A stretch of 64,000 bases of DNA, taken from positions 4,133,096 to 4,197,095 of the forward strand of contig NC_087080.1 in assembly GCF_026151205.1 (NCBI RefSeq). The letters are read 5' to 3'. A model generated the notes under the pieces. It was not told where the DNA came from. It did no database searches and worked only from the letters and a program-made list of their open reading frames with translations. Position 1 is the first letter of the stretch; every line of letters begins with the position of its first letter. Of the stretch, positions 11,633-23,040 are shown piece by piece. A program made the position numbers and the translations under genes. The DNA comes from Bolinopsis microptera. Taxonomy: Eukaryota; Ctenophora; Tentaculata; Lobata; Bolinopsidae.

Positions 11633-12952
11633 CGGCCACTAACCTTTAAGATTACAGTTCCTAGATACTGAAAGAGTTACAGGCTTGTTGTACATCACGG
11701 CCACTAACCTTTAAGATTACAGTTGCTTGATATTGAAAGAGTTACAGGCTTGTTGTACATCACGGCCACTAACCTTTAAGATTACAGTTGCTAGATACTA
11801 AAAGAGTTACAGGCTTGTTGTACATCACGGCCACTAACCTTTAAGATTACAGTTGCTAGATACTGAAAGAGTTACAGGCTTGTTGTACATCACGACCACT
11901 AACCTTTAAGATTACAGTTGCTATATACTGAAAGAGTTACAGGCTTGTTGTACATCACGGCCACTAACCTTTAAGATTACAGTTGCTAGATACTGAAAGA
12001 GTTACAGGCTTGTTGTACATCACGACCACTAACCTTTAAGATTACAGTTGCTAGATACTGAAAGAGTTACAGGCTTGTTGTACATCACGACCACTAACCT
12101 TTAAGATTACAGTTGCTAGATACTGAAAGAGTTATAGCCTTGTTGTACATCACGACCACTAACCTTAAAGATTACAGTTGCTAGATACTGAAAAAGTTAT
12201 AGGCTTGTTGTACATCACGGCCACTAACCTTTAAGATTACAGTTGCTAGATACTGAAAGAGTTATAGCCTTGTTGTACATCACGACCACTAACCTTAAAG
12301 ATTACAGTTGCTAGATACTGAAAGAGTTATAGGCTTGTTGTACATCACGACCAATAACCTTTAAGATTACAGTTGCTAGATACTGAAAGAGTTATAGCCT
12401 TGTTGTACATCACGACCACTAACCTTAAAGATTACAGTTGCTAGATACTGAAAGAGTTATAGCCTTGTTGTACATCACGACCACTTACCTTAAAGATTAC
12501 AGTTGCTAGATACTGAAAGAGTTATAGGCTTGTTGTACATCACGGCCACTAACCTTTAAGATTACAGTTGCTAGATACTGAAAGAGTTATAGCCTTGTTG
12601 TACATCACGACCACTAACCTTAAAGATTACAGTTGCTAGATACTGAAAGAGTTATAGGCTTGTTGTACATCACGGCCAATAACCTTTAAGATTACAGTTC
12701 TAGATACTGAAAGAGTTACAGGCTTGTTGTACATCACGTCCACTAACCTTTAAGATTACAGTTGCTAGATACTGAAAGAGTTATAGGCTTGTTGTACATC
12801 ACGACCAATAACCTTTAAGATTACTGTTGCTAGATACTGAAAGAGTTACAGGCTTGTTGTACATCACGACCACTAACCTTTAAGATTACAGTTGCTAGAT
12901 ACTGAAAGAGTTACAGGCTTGTTGTACATCACGACCACTAACCTTTAAGATA
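11633..12952. repeat. 65-bp satellite array, ~20 units
   Basis: The unit starts ggccactaacctttaagatt and continues through tgctagatactgaaagagtt to cttgttgtacatcac. Units vary at a few fixed positions (gttacaggcttg / gttatagccttg; cctttaag / ccttaaag). In the middle the two variants alternate, giving a ~130-bp higher-order period. It lies inside the hAT-like element. Confidence 0.95.
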
Positions 12953-13336
12953 CTACTATAGAAAATTATGATCCTTGCCAGAACAGAATCTTTTATTATT
13001 TTATACAATCTCTCTTCTGTGTTGTAAAATATTTTTAGGGACTACGGGTGAAAGATGAATAATTAAAATTCCAATGGATAACTGAGGTCAGTCGGTCCTA
13101 TCACGTGACCGCTGATCCTATCACACGTGACTCACTTTGATTCGTAAATACTCGGACACGCGTTCTCATAAGTAACGTGTCGCATACCGACTAGGATAGT
13201 CTGCATACGACTACGTCACCAGAGCTCAAGCTACTTGATCAGACCTTACATGGACTAGTGTATCGCGTGTAATTGGATTCAATTATAGGAGCTGTGCAAC
13301 TTTATTGCAGCATCTTGATCTGGTATCACCTTCTGA

Positions 13337-13588
13337 AACCAAGCAGGCAGCTGGGCCAGAGATTTTAAAATAGAAGGATTTTTTGTTAATGAACATCGAA
13401 GCGAAAATCATGTAACCCTATGTTTTCGTCGTTGCCAAATAAAAGCCATACTACATGGTACAGAGCTAGATGATGAAGAGAAATTAAAACATATCATATC
13501 TGATTTTTTAAATTTCCTCGAACAAATCTTTCAAGATAATAATGAAATAAAACCAAAGTGGAAACTATTAAAGTGTAAAACTTCATGA
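13337..13588 (+). CDS. Unrecognised 83-codon open frame in the nested element
   Basis: Open between stops at 13334 and 13586, without an early ATG. The translation includes GFFVNEHRSENHVTLCF and an acidic/helical stretch ELDDEEKLKHIISDFLNFLE. The first third is repeated in inverted orientation at 15171-15265, so it overlaps the element's arm. It could be a remnant of a transposon protein or a captured exon. Codon pattern is plausible but no family was recognised. Confidence 0.3.
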   Translation, partial: NQAGSWARDFKIEGFFVNEHRSENHVTLCFRRCQIKAILHGTELDDEEKLKHIISDFLNFLEQIFQDNNEIKPKWKLLKCKTS

Positions 13589-14479
13589 TTCGAGTGGTCA
13601 ATTGTATTCATAGGTCTGCTTTATAGATTGAAATAACCTTTTATTTAAAACAATTGTTCCATTATTTGTCTGGGACGAAGTTATGGCACGTGGTCAGTGG
13701 TCACATCTAGCAAATGTTGAATAATAGTCACTAGCCGCATCAACCAAGACGTTGTTATGTACACGTGCTTATAGCGTAACGCGAACGTTACTATTTGTCA
13801 CCCACAAACAGTTGGACTTGTATATTAATGTCTTAGTAATTTTCATAGTAGTGGCTTCTTCATAGAACTTACGATCATGATAATCTATTTTTCAAAAAAT
13901 CTAAAAGTAATCATTAGTCGAAAATTGGGAACAATTTTCATCTGCATGAACGTTTCTTGGAAAATTATCCCCAGCTGTATGCTTCGGCAATGGTACTTTT
14001 GCTAAGCATACAGCTGAAGACATGATTTTCAAAGACAATAATTACGGCAAAATGGAGAGCAAATTGTCGATTACGATTTTTCAAGTCGAGGCTCGGAAAA
14101 TTTACTCGCTTAGTTTCTTACTTCACTCCTAGAATTGTGCTCTGCAGGAGATAATTTTGTTTGCAGACTGCGCCTGATGTTCGAATTTTCCACTCAAGTG
14201 CACGTATTGTTTAATCAATTCGCAGTTATAACCCGTTACCGATTTAATATGTATCGGCAATCTCGTATCAATATCCTTTTTAAACTATTTTCACAACTAC
14301 AATTAAATACATTTATTGAGGGCTTATGTCACTGAAGATGACGCCTTGCAACATGTTTGACGATAGCCTGTAGATTGATAGTTTGATCTCAGTATTTACA
14401 ACAATTCATCTAGTTTGATTGATTCAAAGGGAAACAAATTCCTCTATCAATATCTAACACCCTGTATATATATAAAGCG

Positions 14480-14770
14480 AGACGCGATATATATATGGAT
14501 GGATCCGTACCATTTTACTGACACCACGGTATTAACTTTAACGCGGCTTTCCGCAAAAACCGTAAAAGATGTAGGGACAACTGAAACTTTTTTGACTGAT
14601 GCTTTAATGGCATTCAAATCTGCATGAAAAAATTGGCCAAGAAATAAGAATTTTAGTGCCCAAAATTTGGACGCGTCAAAAACGCGAATTAAATATGTAA
14701 TAATTATTTTAGTCTCTCGAGTCTTGACACCGCTTTAGGGTTAGACGGGTTCCTGCTAGTTCATATAACA
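14480..14770 (+). repeat. Dispersed repeat, copy 1 (matches 43985-44930 inverted)
   Basis: Shares long blocks such as ccattttactgacaccacgg and tgacaccgctttagggtta with the minus strand of 43985-44050 plus 44660-44930. The other copy carries ~600 bp of extra sequence at the point matching 14695-14710. Confidence 0.75.
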
Positions 14771-16418
14771 GGAGCGTCAACCTATCCGTAAGCAGCCCTA
14801 ACACAACCCTAAAATATTGTTAGTTCATCCTGAAAATGCTATGAAGACTTGAAAAACTGCTTAAGTGCTTATAGAAGTCCCGATAAAATCCTTGGTAGTC
14901 CTTTTCGATTTTGGTTGATATCCGTATTCGTTGATCTTAAGCAAATATTTGGAAAAATGTCTTTCGTCTTCTGAACTCGAGATATTTCCTTCATAAGCCC
15001 TATCATTAGCTGAGAACTAGAGTCATTGTTTACAATTACTGAGATTCGGCAGAGAGACCGGTGCCATCCGATAAGCCGATAGCTTATAATATCATCTATG
15101 ACAGCCAAGTGCATTTTAAAGTAATTTGCCCTTGAGTATGATAATTATAACCAGTTTTATTTTGTTTAGCGTCCTCGAAAACATAGGGTTACATGATTTT
15201 CGCTTCGATATTCATTAACAAAAAATCCTTCTATCTTCAAATTTCTGGCCCAGCTGCCTGCTAGGTTTCAAAATCAAGGTTTACGAATCAAGGTCACGTG
15301 ATAGGATCAGCGGTCACGTGATAGGATTGACTGTCTCGTGACCTCAGTTATCTCTTATATAGTTATATGGCACAAGTAGCTTCGATTGATCAGCTCTTAA
15401 TTGGGCTACAATCCTTGAGAGGCCTATAATTACCCAATTGTAAATGAACGATATCTCATTCTACAGTATGATGAGAGCGTAAAAAGAATGCTTCCCGGAA
15501 TCAGCACAATAAAGGGAACAAGATGCTGTTGGAATTTTAATTATTCATCTTCCACCTGTAGTCCCTAAATATGTTATATTAAAGTTTTGTTTCATATTCC
15601 TTATATTGTATGATGAATACCTTCGCAGTTCGCTTTCTTAGTCAAAATAGCATTAACTGTTCAAATATTTCTGGAAACAATTCTTATCGGTAAATTTATG
15701 TATTACGGAAATATTTTATGCACACCGTCAACAAGCTGCAAATAAAACAAGCAAGCCTTATCAACTTCGTGATAACTGATAGGCAACTGATAAGCAACAA
15801 GAATTTTAGCAGCATCCGATATTGATCTCTAATATGGAACGTTATAGGACCCCGGTATTCTAGCTGCAGATTTATTTAATTGACGATGTCAATTCATGGC
15901 AGCTCGGCGCGGCACAGTAACGCATCGCGCTACAACAGATGTATATCATTATCAAGACTACAAAAACCTTGATACGTAAACCTTGATACGTAATTCTAAT
16001 TCTCTGCAGAGAAAAAATAGTCCTAAAGAAAATTTGTCGATGAAAAATGGGCTTGTTAAAGGGCAATGCTAATATTGCAATTGATTCTATAGCAAAGCAT
16101 TAAGCAATAAAGCACACGATACGGATAATGCTATCAAAGTTTTCTATTTTTATCTTATTCTTTAAAGTTCTGATTTTTTTATTTACCGATTTTTGGAAAT
16201 TAAATTCAATTAATGATATTGTAACTATATAATGATGATGTAACAAGGTTACATAGCATAGGAGCATAATTCAAGTATGCATAGTGCTGACACATATTAC
16301 TTTTATTATTTTGCCAAATTTATCGCCGAAAACCGATATTATCGTGATAATTTTGAAAAATGTATCGAATATTGTGGTTTAAAAAAGTTGTACCGATAAT
16401 GGCAACCCTAGTCAAAAT

Positions 16419-17044
16419 ACGAAAATCTCACGCAGGACTAAACACAAAACCAAAAATCAAACACAATTACAACTTTTACAAGCTGGACTGCAATCAAAAC
16501 CCACACGCCTCTAAAATCTGAATATAGCCAGTCACTTATCACTTATCACTAGAGGAGTAGTGAAGGTACGATCAATGCTCTAACTCAGCCGTGTTCAATG
16601 TGGTATAACTATAACTAAAAGAATGTACCAGGCAGGTTATATTACATTTACAGGCTGAGGCTTAATGTATATATACATTGTATCAGTATAGATACAGAGG
16701 ATAAACTCGACAACAGCATGAGCAAACAGCGTCCATTTTATTGTAATTATTTATTGTAATTAAGCTCATTCTTTCATAGTCAGGGTGGTATAATTTTTCA
16801 ATAAAACGCTAAAAAGTTAAGATTAAAGACCTTAGGAGATGATTGCAATGCGTCACAAATGCAATTGCAATCTCGATCCCCTGTATAATAACGATGTTTC
16901 TGTATAATAACACAAACTGATAGTGATTACTATTAATGTATTAGCAACCCTCCCAATTTAGAACTCCTAACCTGCTTAAACTAAAATGTCCTTGACGCTG
17001 TAAGTCTGTAACACTAACAACCGAAACCGACAGATCCTGCCTAC
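16419..17044. other. Intergenic between hAT element and minisatellite
   Basis: No gene or repeat structure recognised; AT-rich sequence only. Confidence 0.5.
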
Positions 17045-17980
17045 ACCATGCAGCACTATCCCTCCTTCTCCTCTGACCTCTGCCTACACCATGCAGCACT
17101 ATCCCTTCTTCTCCTCTGCCTGCACCATGCAGCACTATCCCTCCTTCTCCTCTGCCTGCACCATGCAGCACTATCCCTCCTTCTCCTCTGCCTGCACCAT
17201 GCAGCACTATCCCTCCTTCTCCTCTGCCTACACCATGCAGCACTATCCCTCCTTCTCCTCTGCCTGCACCATGCAGCACTATCCCTCCTTCTCTTCTGCC
17301 TGCACCATGCAGCACTATCCCTCCTTCTCTTCTGCCTGTACCATGCAGCACTATCCCTCCTTCTCCTCTGCCTGCACCATGCAGCACTATCCCTCCTTCT
17401 CCTCTGCAGCTGCACTATACAGCACTATCCCTCCTTCTCCTCTGCCTGCACCATGCATCACTATCCCTCCTTCTCCTCTGCCTGCACCATGCAGCACTAT
17501 CCCTCCTTCTCCTCTGCCTGCACCATGCAGCACTATCCATCCTTCTCCTCTGCCTGCACCATGCAGCACTATCCCTCCTTCTCCTCTGCCTGCACCATGC
17601 AGCACTATCCCTCCTTCTCCTCTGCCTGCACCATGCAGCACTATCCCTCCTTCTCCTCTGCCTGCACCATGCAGCACTATCCCTCCTTCTCTTCTGCCTG
17701 TACCATGCAGCACTATCCCTCCTTCTCCTCTGCCTGCACCATGCAGCACTATCCCTCCGTCTCCTCTGCCTGCACCATGCAGCACTATCCCTCTTTCTCC
17801 TCTGCCTGCACCATGCAGCACTATCCCTCCTTCTCCTCTGCCTGCACCATGCAGCACTATCCCTCCTTCTCCTCTGCCTGCACCATGCAGCACTATCCCT
17901 CCTTCTCCTCTGCCTGCACCATGCAGCACTATCCCTCCTTCTCCTGACTCCTCTGCCTGCACCATGCAGCACTATCCCTC
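17045..17980. repeat. 36-bp minisatellite, ~26 units
   Basis: The unit reads ctgcaccatgcagcactatc followed by cctccttctcctctgc. A few units are variant and two short disruptions occur (near 17405 and 17945). The unit length is divisible by three and free of stops in several frames, so long open frames (for example [12 protein letters not shown] repeated) appear on both strands. No flanking splice sites or non-repeat coding sequence support expression, so I call it a non-coding minisatellite. Confidence 0.92.
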
Positions 17981-17989
17981 CGGCCTACC

Positions 17990-19700
17990 GTATGCGTAAA
18001 CAGGTGCATGCCAACTGCTGATGTAATTAAAAAAGCATCTAGACAAGTATCCATATTCCTAAGTTTCTAAGTCTCTAAGTCTCTAAGTTTACGTTCTACA
18101 ACTTTTAGTAAACTATTAATAACATGATGACGTAATAAATAAAGAGTCCTACCACTTACCAGACATCATGATAGAACTATTACGATACAAACAACAAAGA
18201 CCCCGTTGAAGATTTGGCAACACAATCAAATATTTGAAAATTCCAGCGTTGTTTTAAAACAACTATTTATTTGGCGGCGCTCAGCCTGTCATTCCGTCAT
18301 ATTATCTTTTATGAACACAAAATCCCGAGGTCCCCGGGTAAGAGCTTATTCACTTTTTATAATACAGACAGAGTGGGTAACTCTGATATTCCTTTGCTTT
18401 ACTTTGCTCTCTAGAACGACGATGTTATATGCACCATATGTAATAGTTTCTACATACGTCCTTAGTCCGAATAGGCAGTAAGTAACTAGTTCACTAATGG
18501 TATTGGGACTGCTGCTATGGCAAAATATAATGGTCTTTGTGAATAGTGAGTTACTAGCTCACTAATGGTATTGGGACAGCACGGTAATATTGACCCCAGG
18601 CAAAGAGCTGGAACGCAAACGCCCCATAAAATCCAGCTTTATATAGTTGAGTCAACTGGAATCTAACCATTTTTTTAGTAGAAAAGGGATCTGTATGCAT
18701 GATCAGATATGCGCTGGTCAATAACCATTGCATCTCTGATCCTGCATGGCTGCATTGGTCATATACTCATTACTCTTTCTTGATCTTGGTAGCTCAACCG
18801 TTGTTTTTATTTTATAACCTACGGCAGGACCCATTGTATAATGTCTAGTAGGTATCTACCCTGTCCCTTGATACATAGCCTATACTATTTTCAAGAAATT
18901 CGGGTCATAAAAGATTTTATTCAAACGATTGCGATCGTTTTTCCGCCATGCAGCAATCTCATATTTAATTTAAAGAATTTTTTATTGGGGGGGGGGGGGG
19001 GGGGGGGAGGTGTTCAACATGGTTTGACAGTTCTCAGACATCTCGCTGTTGAGTTATTAGGCGAAACCCTAGTTTTATGCTCTCGTGAGTAGCAACAACA
19101 AAATATTTCAGCTTCTCTCGAGATTTTAGTGTTAATCTTGGGCATTAAAATGAGTAAAATACTGATATGAGTCTCCAGGTTGTATTAAAATGTCCAAATT
19201 CATAGAATTAAGGGGTAGTAGAATTTGGTTGTTAATGCCTTATAGCTGATATTTTTGCACTATGCAGTATGCATAATCGACACACGATCAGTAACAATAT
19301 TTTTCATTTTGCTGATGTCCCTCAGTTATTAGCCCATTTACCACCCAATTTTAATAAGACACCAAGCTGATATCCGGGGAATATCATTACATTCATAGGC
19401 TATTCGATATCTCATAATATGGCTCTTCTGTTGATTATTGTCGCAGCACAGACCTTCACAACATGCTCACAAATAGTCAATTCAGTAAATTATTTAATGA
19501 GGATTACATTTTGGAGACCAGAAATGTTGTTTATAATCTATTTCGTGAAAGATTTCCTAAAAGTAAGCTATGACTTAGTATCCATATGCCATGCACACTT
19601 TGAAACCATATCTTCGATGTTATGTTTTTTTGTTTGGTTGTATAAGTATAACTTTCATTTAACTGATTGGGATCTGACACATGTAATATTGTAATGATCT
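17990..19700. other. Gene-free interval
   Basis: Contains micro-MITE copy C (18267-18341), a pair of similar ~65-bp stretches at 18479-18520 and 18540-18580 (ttactagctcactaatggta type), and a poly-G run at 18987-19007. No coding exon recognised. Confidence 0.5.
18267..18341 (+). mobile_element. Micro-MITE copy C (diverged)
   Basis: TTATTTGGCGGCGCTCAGCC ... GAGGTCCCCGGGTAA, the same core order as copies A, B and D. No matching flanking duplication, so this is an older or rearranged copy. Confidence 0.7.
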
Positions 19701-19963
19701 TTCTAATTTCTAATTCTAATTCTAATTCTAATTCTAATTCTAATTCTAATTCTAATTCTAATTCTAATTCTAATTCTAATTCTAATTCTAATTCTAATTC
19801 TAATTCTAATTCTAATTCTAATTCTAATTCTAATTCTAATTCTAATTCTAATTCTAATTCTAATTCTAATTCTAATTCTAATTCTAATTCTAATTCTAAT
19901 TCTAATTCTAATTCTAATTCTAATTCTAATTCTAATTCTAATTCTAATTCTAATTCTAATTCT
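19701..19963. repeat. (TTCTAA)n array
   Basis: About 43 nearly perfect hexanucleotide copies; the Asn-Ser open frame across it is incidental. Confidence 0.97.
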
Positions 19964-20072
19964 GTTGTATAATGTGGTATATTTTCTTGCGTAGTTTTTA
20001 GAATTTTAACAGAGCTTTTCGACGTTAAATTCGTATCATATTGTTAGACATCAAGAACAGTGTGATAAAACG

Positions 20073-23040
20073 ATGCGGATAATCTTGCTGCTGTCCCTTC
20101 TCTTTATTGAGAATTCTGCTCAGAATCTAGATAAAGGTAGGATCACCATTAACCATGATTTGTTACGCAACTTATATTGCTAGCAGTCAAATAATATTTT
20201 GAAATAATGTTTCAGTCGAATGAACTATGAAATGAACAATCGATCCAATATATTCATAACACAACAATCGTCGAGTAATTTCTATAACTGATAATATTTT
20301 ACTCATGACATTATTATCTATAGATATAACCAGCAGATGTACTGTACTCTGCTTTAAGATAATAAATTAACGTGATTATAACAACAGGCTGGAAAGCGGT
20401 AAAACGTGGGGTTCATATAGACTTCAATCTGGATCAGCATTATCTTGAAATAAGAACTGATAGCACGCTAGGGAGTGACGATCAAGTGTACGTGGACTTC
20501 TACAATTCAGAGGGAGAACTTGCAGGAGGACTCTTCTTCTTCTTCTACTCCACTCCTCAGTACCAGTTCGTGGGTTGCAGCTCGGAATCCACAAACTTTT
20601 CAACTGACCTGCCTACTGCAACAGACAAGGTATGGAGGGTAACGTTAACTAGAACCTCAGGTATCAGACTAGTGGTACACTGTAACGAGGTGGAGGTGCT
20701 CAACAACCTGATGTCAACGTGTAGTTACAGTGGCTGGACCGGGTATTGGAGCAGGAACATTGCAAAGATATGGTTCCAATCCGCTGACACTGCAACAGAT
20801 TTCTATAGACCTCAGCTAGGTAACTGTGTAATTCAAGATGAAAAATCAGGTTCAGTTAAATGAACTGTCAATTGTCAAACGAATTATCAAAAGAATATAT
20901 TCAAAACATATCGATCGTCGAGTAATTTCTATTAGTATACTATAGTTGATCATACTTGTCTCATGATATTATTATCTACCAGCTGATGTACTGTAATCTG
21001 CTTTAAGATAATAACGTGGTTATAACAACAGGCTGGAAAGCAGTACAACGTGACGTTTTTATAGACTTCGATCTGGACCAGTATTCTCTTGAAATAAAGA
21101 CTGATAGCACGCTAGGGAGTGACGATAAAGTATGTGTGTGGCTCTACGTTTCACCGAGTGGTGGAAACTATTTAACAGGAATCGAATTATACTTCTTCTC
21201 TACTCCTTATTACAAAATCGGGGCATGCAAGGTGAGCAGCCCTTTCCCTACTGACCTGCCTACTGCAACAGACAAGGTATGGAGGGTAACCTTAACTAGA
21301 ACCTCAGGTATCAGACTAGTGCTACACTGTAACGAGGTGGAGGTGATGAACATCCTGATGTCAGACAAAACGTGTGATAATAGTAACTGGAACACAAAAT
21401 GGAGCAAGAAAATTTCACATATATTGTTTCCTCTTTCCTGTGACACTGCCTCTGATTTCTACAGACCTCTAACAGGTAGCTGGGTAGTTAAAGATACCTG
21501 TGAACATGACGCATAATATTTGATATATTTCTAAATACAATTTGTTGGCATTTATGGTGTAAGTAATCTCTGTATGAAAAACATGAACTATCAAACTTCT
21601 TTCAATTATCAAGGGCAATATTATCAAGGGCAATATTTGTCAGGATGTAGTGGACTGAAGGCTGAGTGGACGAGTACGATTGAGACAGCAGCTAAGTTTC
21701 CAGTAGACCCAGGAACCGTCGTGAAAGTGAATTGTTCTTTCGCAGGAGCTCTGAACAAAGGGAGCAATGAAGTGACTTGCACAACAGGGACAGAATTCAC
21801 CTTCTTAAAAGAGCCTTGTTGCTTAAGCGCAGGTAAATCATAATATTGATATTTGTTATCAATTAATCTGGTTAAATTATTGATCTGGTTAAATTATTGA
21901 TTTGAGAACTGACTTTTTGGACTAAGTGGATGCATAAAAACAGGTCAACACTTCAAAATGTCCCCAATCAACGAATCTATTATTATCTGGGGATAAAATC
22001 CAAATGCCCAAAATTACCCTTCCATGTCCAAAATAACCCCTGTCCATATTTACCCTACACTACCGAGTTAACTTAGATATCAATTAAAACAATTAGAAAA
22101 TCTGATAAATACATATCCTGCCCAATATTTTAACTTAGATGTTGTAATGAACCTCGGAAATTCCCAGAATTTCCAGTCATTCTGTGCTTGAAGTTGAATA
22201 TGATTTTATGTTTAAGATATATCTCCTTAAGTTTAGCAGATCATTTATATAAGAAGTGTATCTGAATTAGAGAAGATGCTTACGTTTAATTAACAAACGA
22301 AGCTTTTTGTGTTTAACCAAGGGACAATTCGACACGGTTGATGACATTCCATGGAAGTGAGATTCGGAGATGATATATGACTATGAGGATGACGCTTGGA
22401 GAAAGAGTTATTCTTAGGCCAGCACAGTCGATAGGGTTGTTCCGGTACTCAGGGGCCAGTAGGCCGGTTTCGACCGGCTACGTCATGTTTTGATAAGCTT
22501 TCTAGTCTTAGTAATCCAGTTGTTTTTCTTAATTTGATGTGAGCGTTTAATTTAGCTGTCTTGCTTCTAATTTAAGAGTTCAGACGTGAATTGATAATAA
22601 TCTTGTTTTCAAGTTTCTATTCCAGTTTCCTTCATTTATCTAATTTTATGTGGCTATAGTAAAACGTCATTTATATCTAGGTTCAACCAGACACGAATAC
22701 ATCTTGCAGGTTTGTTGATAAGTTTCCTCCTAAACTAGATGACCACTCCGAGGAAACAACACGCGTGTTGGGTTCGTTCTAGAGGTAAATTACTTTTCTA
22801 TTAGTCTCAGCATGTCAGATCTAAGTATAATAAAAAGGTAATTGAACATCGTAGTTCCTTATTCTCAATTATATCCATTATACAAAATTACGTTGTCGTT
22901 TTCCAGGTCAAATGTCCACGAGGATTCCTGCTAATACCGTGTTGTTACTTGCTATGTTCAATACCAGCTTGATCGGGCCAAGAAATATTGATTCTCCTTC
23001 GTCAGCCGAGGTAATTAGTTCAGTAACAACGTCTACATAA
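20073..23040 (+). CDS. Secreted protein with two ~145-residue repeats and a CCP-like module
   Basis: Exons by phase: 20073-20136 (start MRIILLLSLLFIENSAQ, a clear signal peptide), 20388-20819, 21032-21475, 21644-21832, and a probable last exon from 22907 to a stop at 23038-23040. All junctions are phase 1, the usual arrangement for shuffled extracellular modules. Exons 2 and 3 encode homologous domains: GWKAV..., W-R-VTLTRTSGIRL, HCNEVEV and DTA(T/S)DFYRP at the end. Aromatic residues alternate as in a beta-sandwich. Exon 4 (KFPVDPGTVVKVNCS, later EVTCTTGTEF) looks like part of a Sushi/CCP domain. The last exon has a hydrophobic stretch (NTVLLLAMFNTSLI) and could end in a GPI signal or membrane segment. 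Domain family not recognised by name; a lectin-like or recognition role is inference. A donor at 23011 might extend the gene. Confidence 0.65.
22075..22130 (+). repeat. Short dispersed repeat, pair with 23798-23855
   Basis: Both sites read agatatcaattaaaacaa followed by a variable residue run, then ctgataaatacatat and ctgcccratattt. Same orientation, inside or just downstream of the two-domain secreted protein gene. Confidence 0.6.

Larger units (their letters stand above)
13037..15566. mobile_element. 2.5-kb long inverted-repeat element nested in the hAT
   Basis: Begins AGGGACTACGGGTGAAAGAT and ends with the near-exact reverse complement of AGGGACTACAGGTGGAAGAT, with similarity continuing ~40 bp. 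Further inverted blocks are 13080-13145 versus 15290-15355 (CACGTGA and TATCACGTGACC motifs) and 13325-13430 versus 15175-15265. Flanks (taaaatattttt, aaatatgtta) do not give a clean duplication, so the superfamily is open; long TIRs would fit a Mutator- or foldback-like element. Confidence 0.65.

Noticed and set aside
11633-12952. CRISPR-like array (regular 65-bp spacing)
   Set aside because: Whole units are conserved with no unique spacers, and the context is an animal genome; this is a satellite.
17048-17999. Open frames of about 300 codons on the plus strand and up to 192 on the minus strand
   Set aside because: All derive from the 36-bp minisatellite; frames exist on both strands and no flanking exon structure is present.
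19667-19972. Asn-Ser repeat protein
   Set aside because: Translation of the TTCTAA microsatellite.
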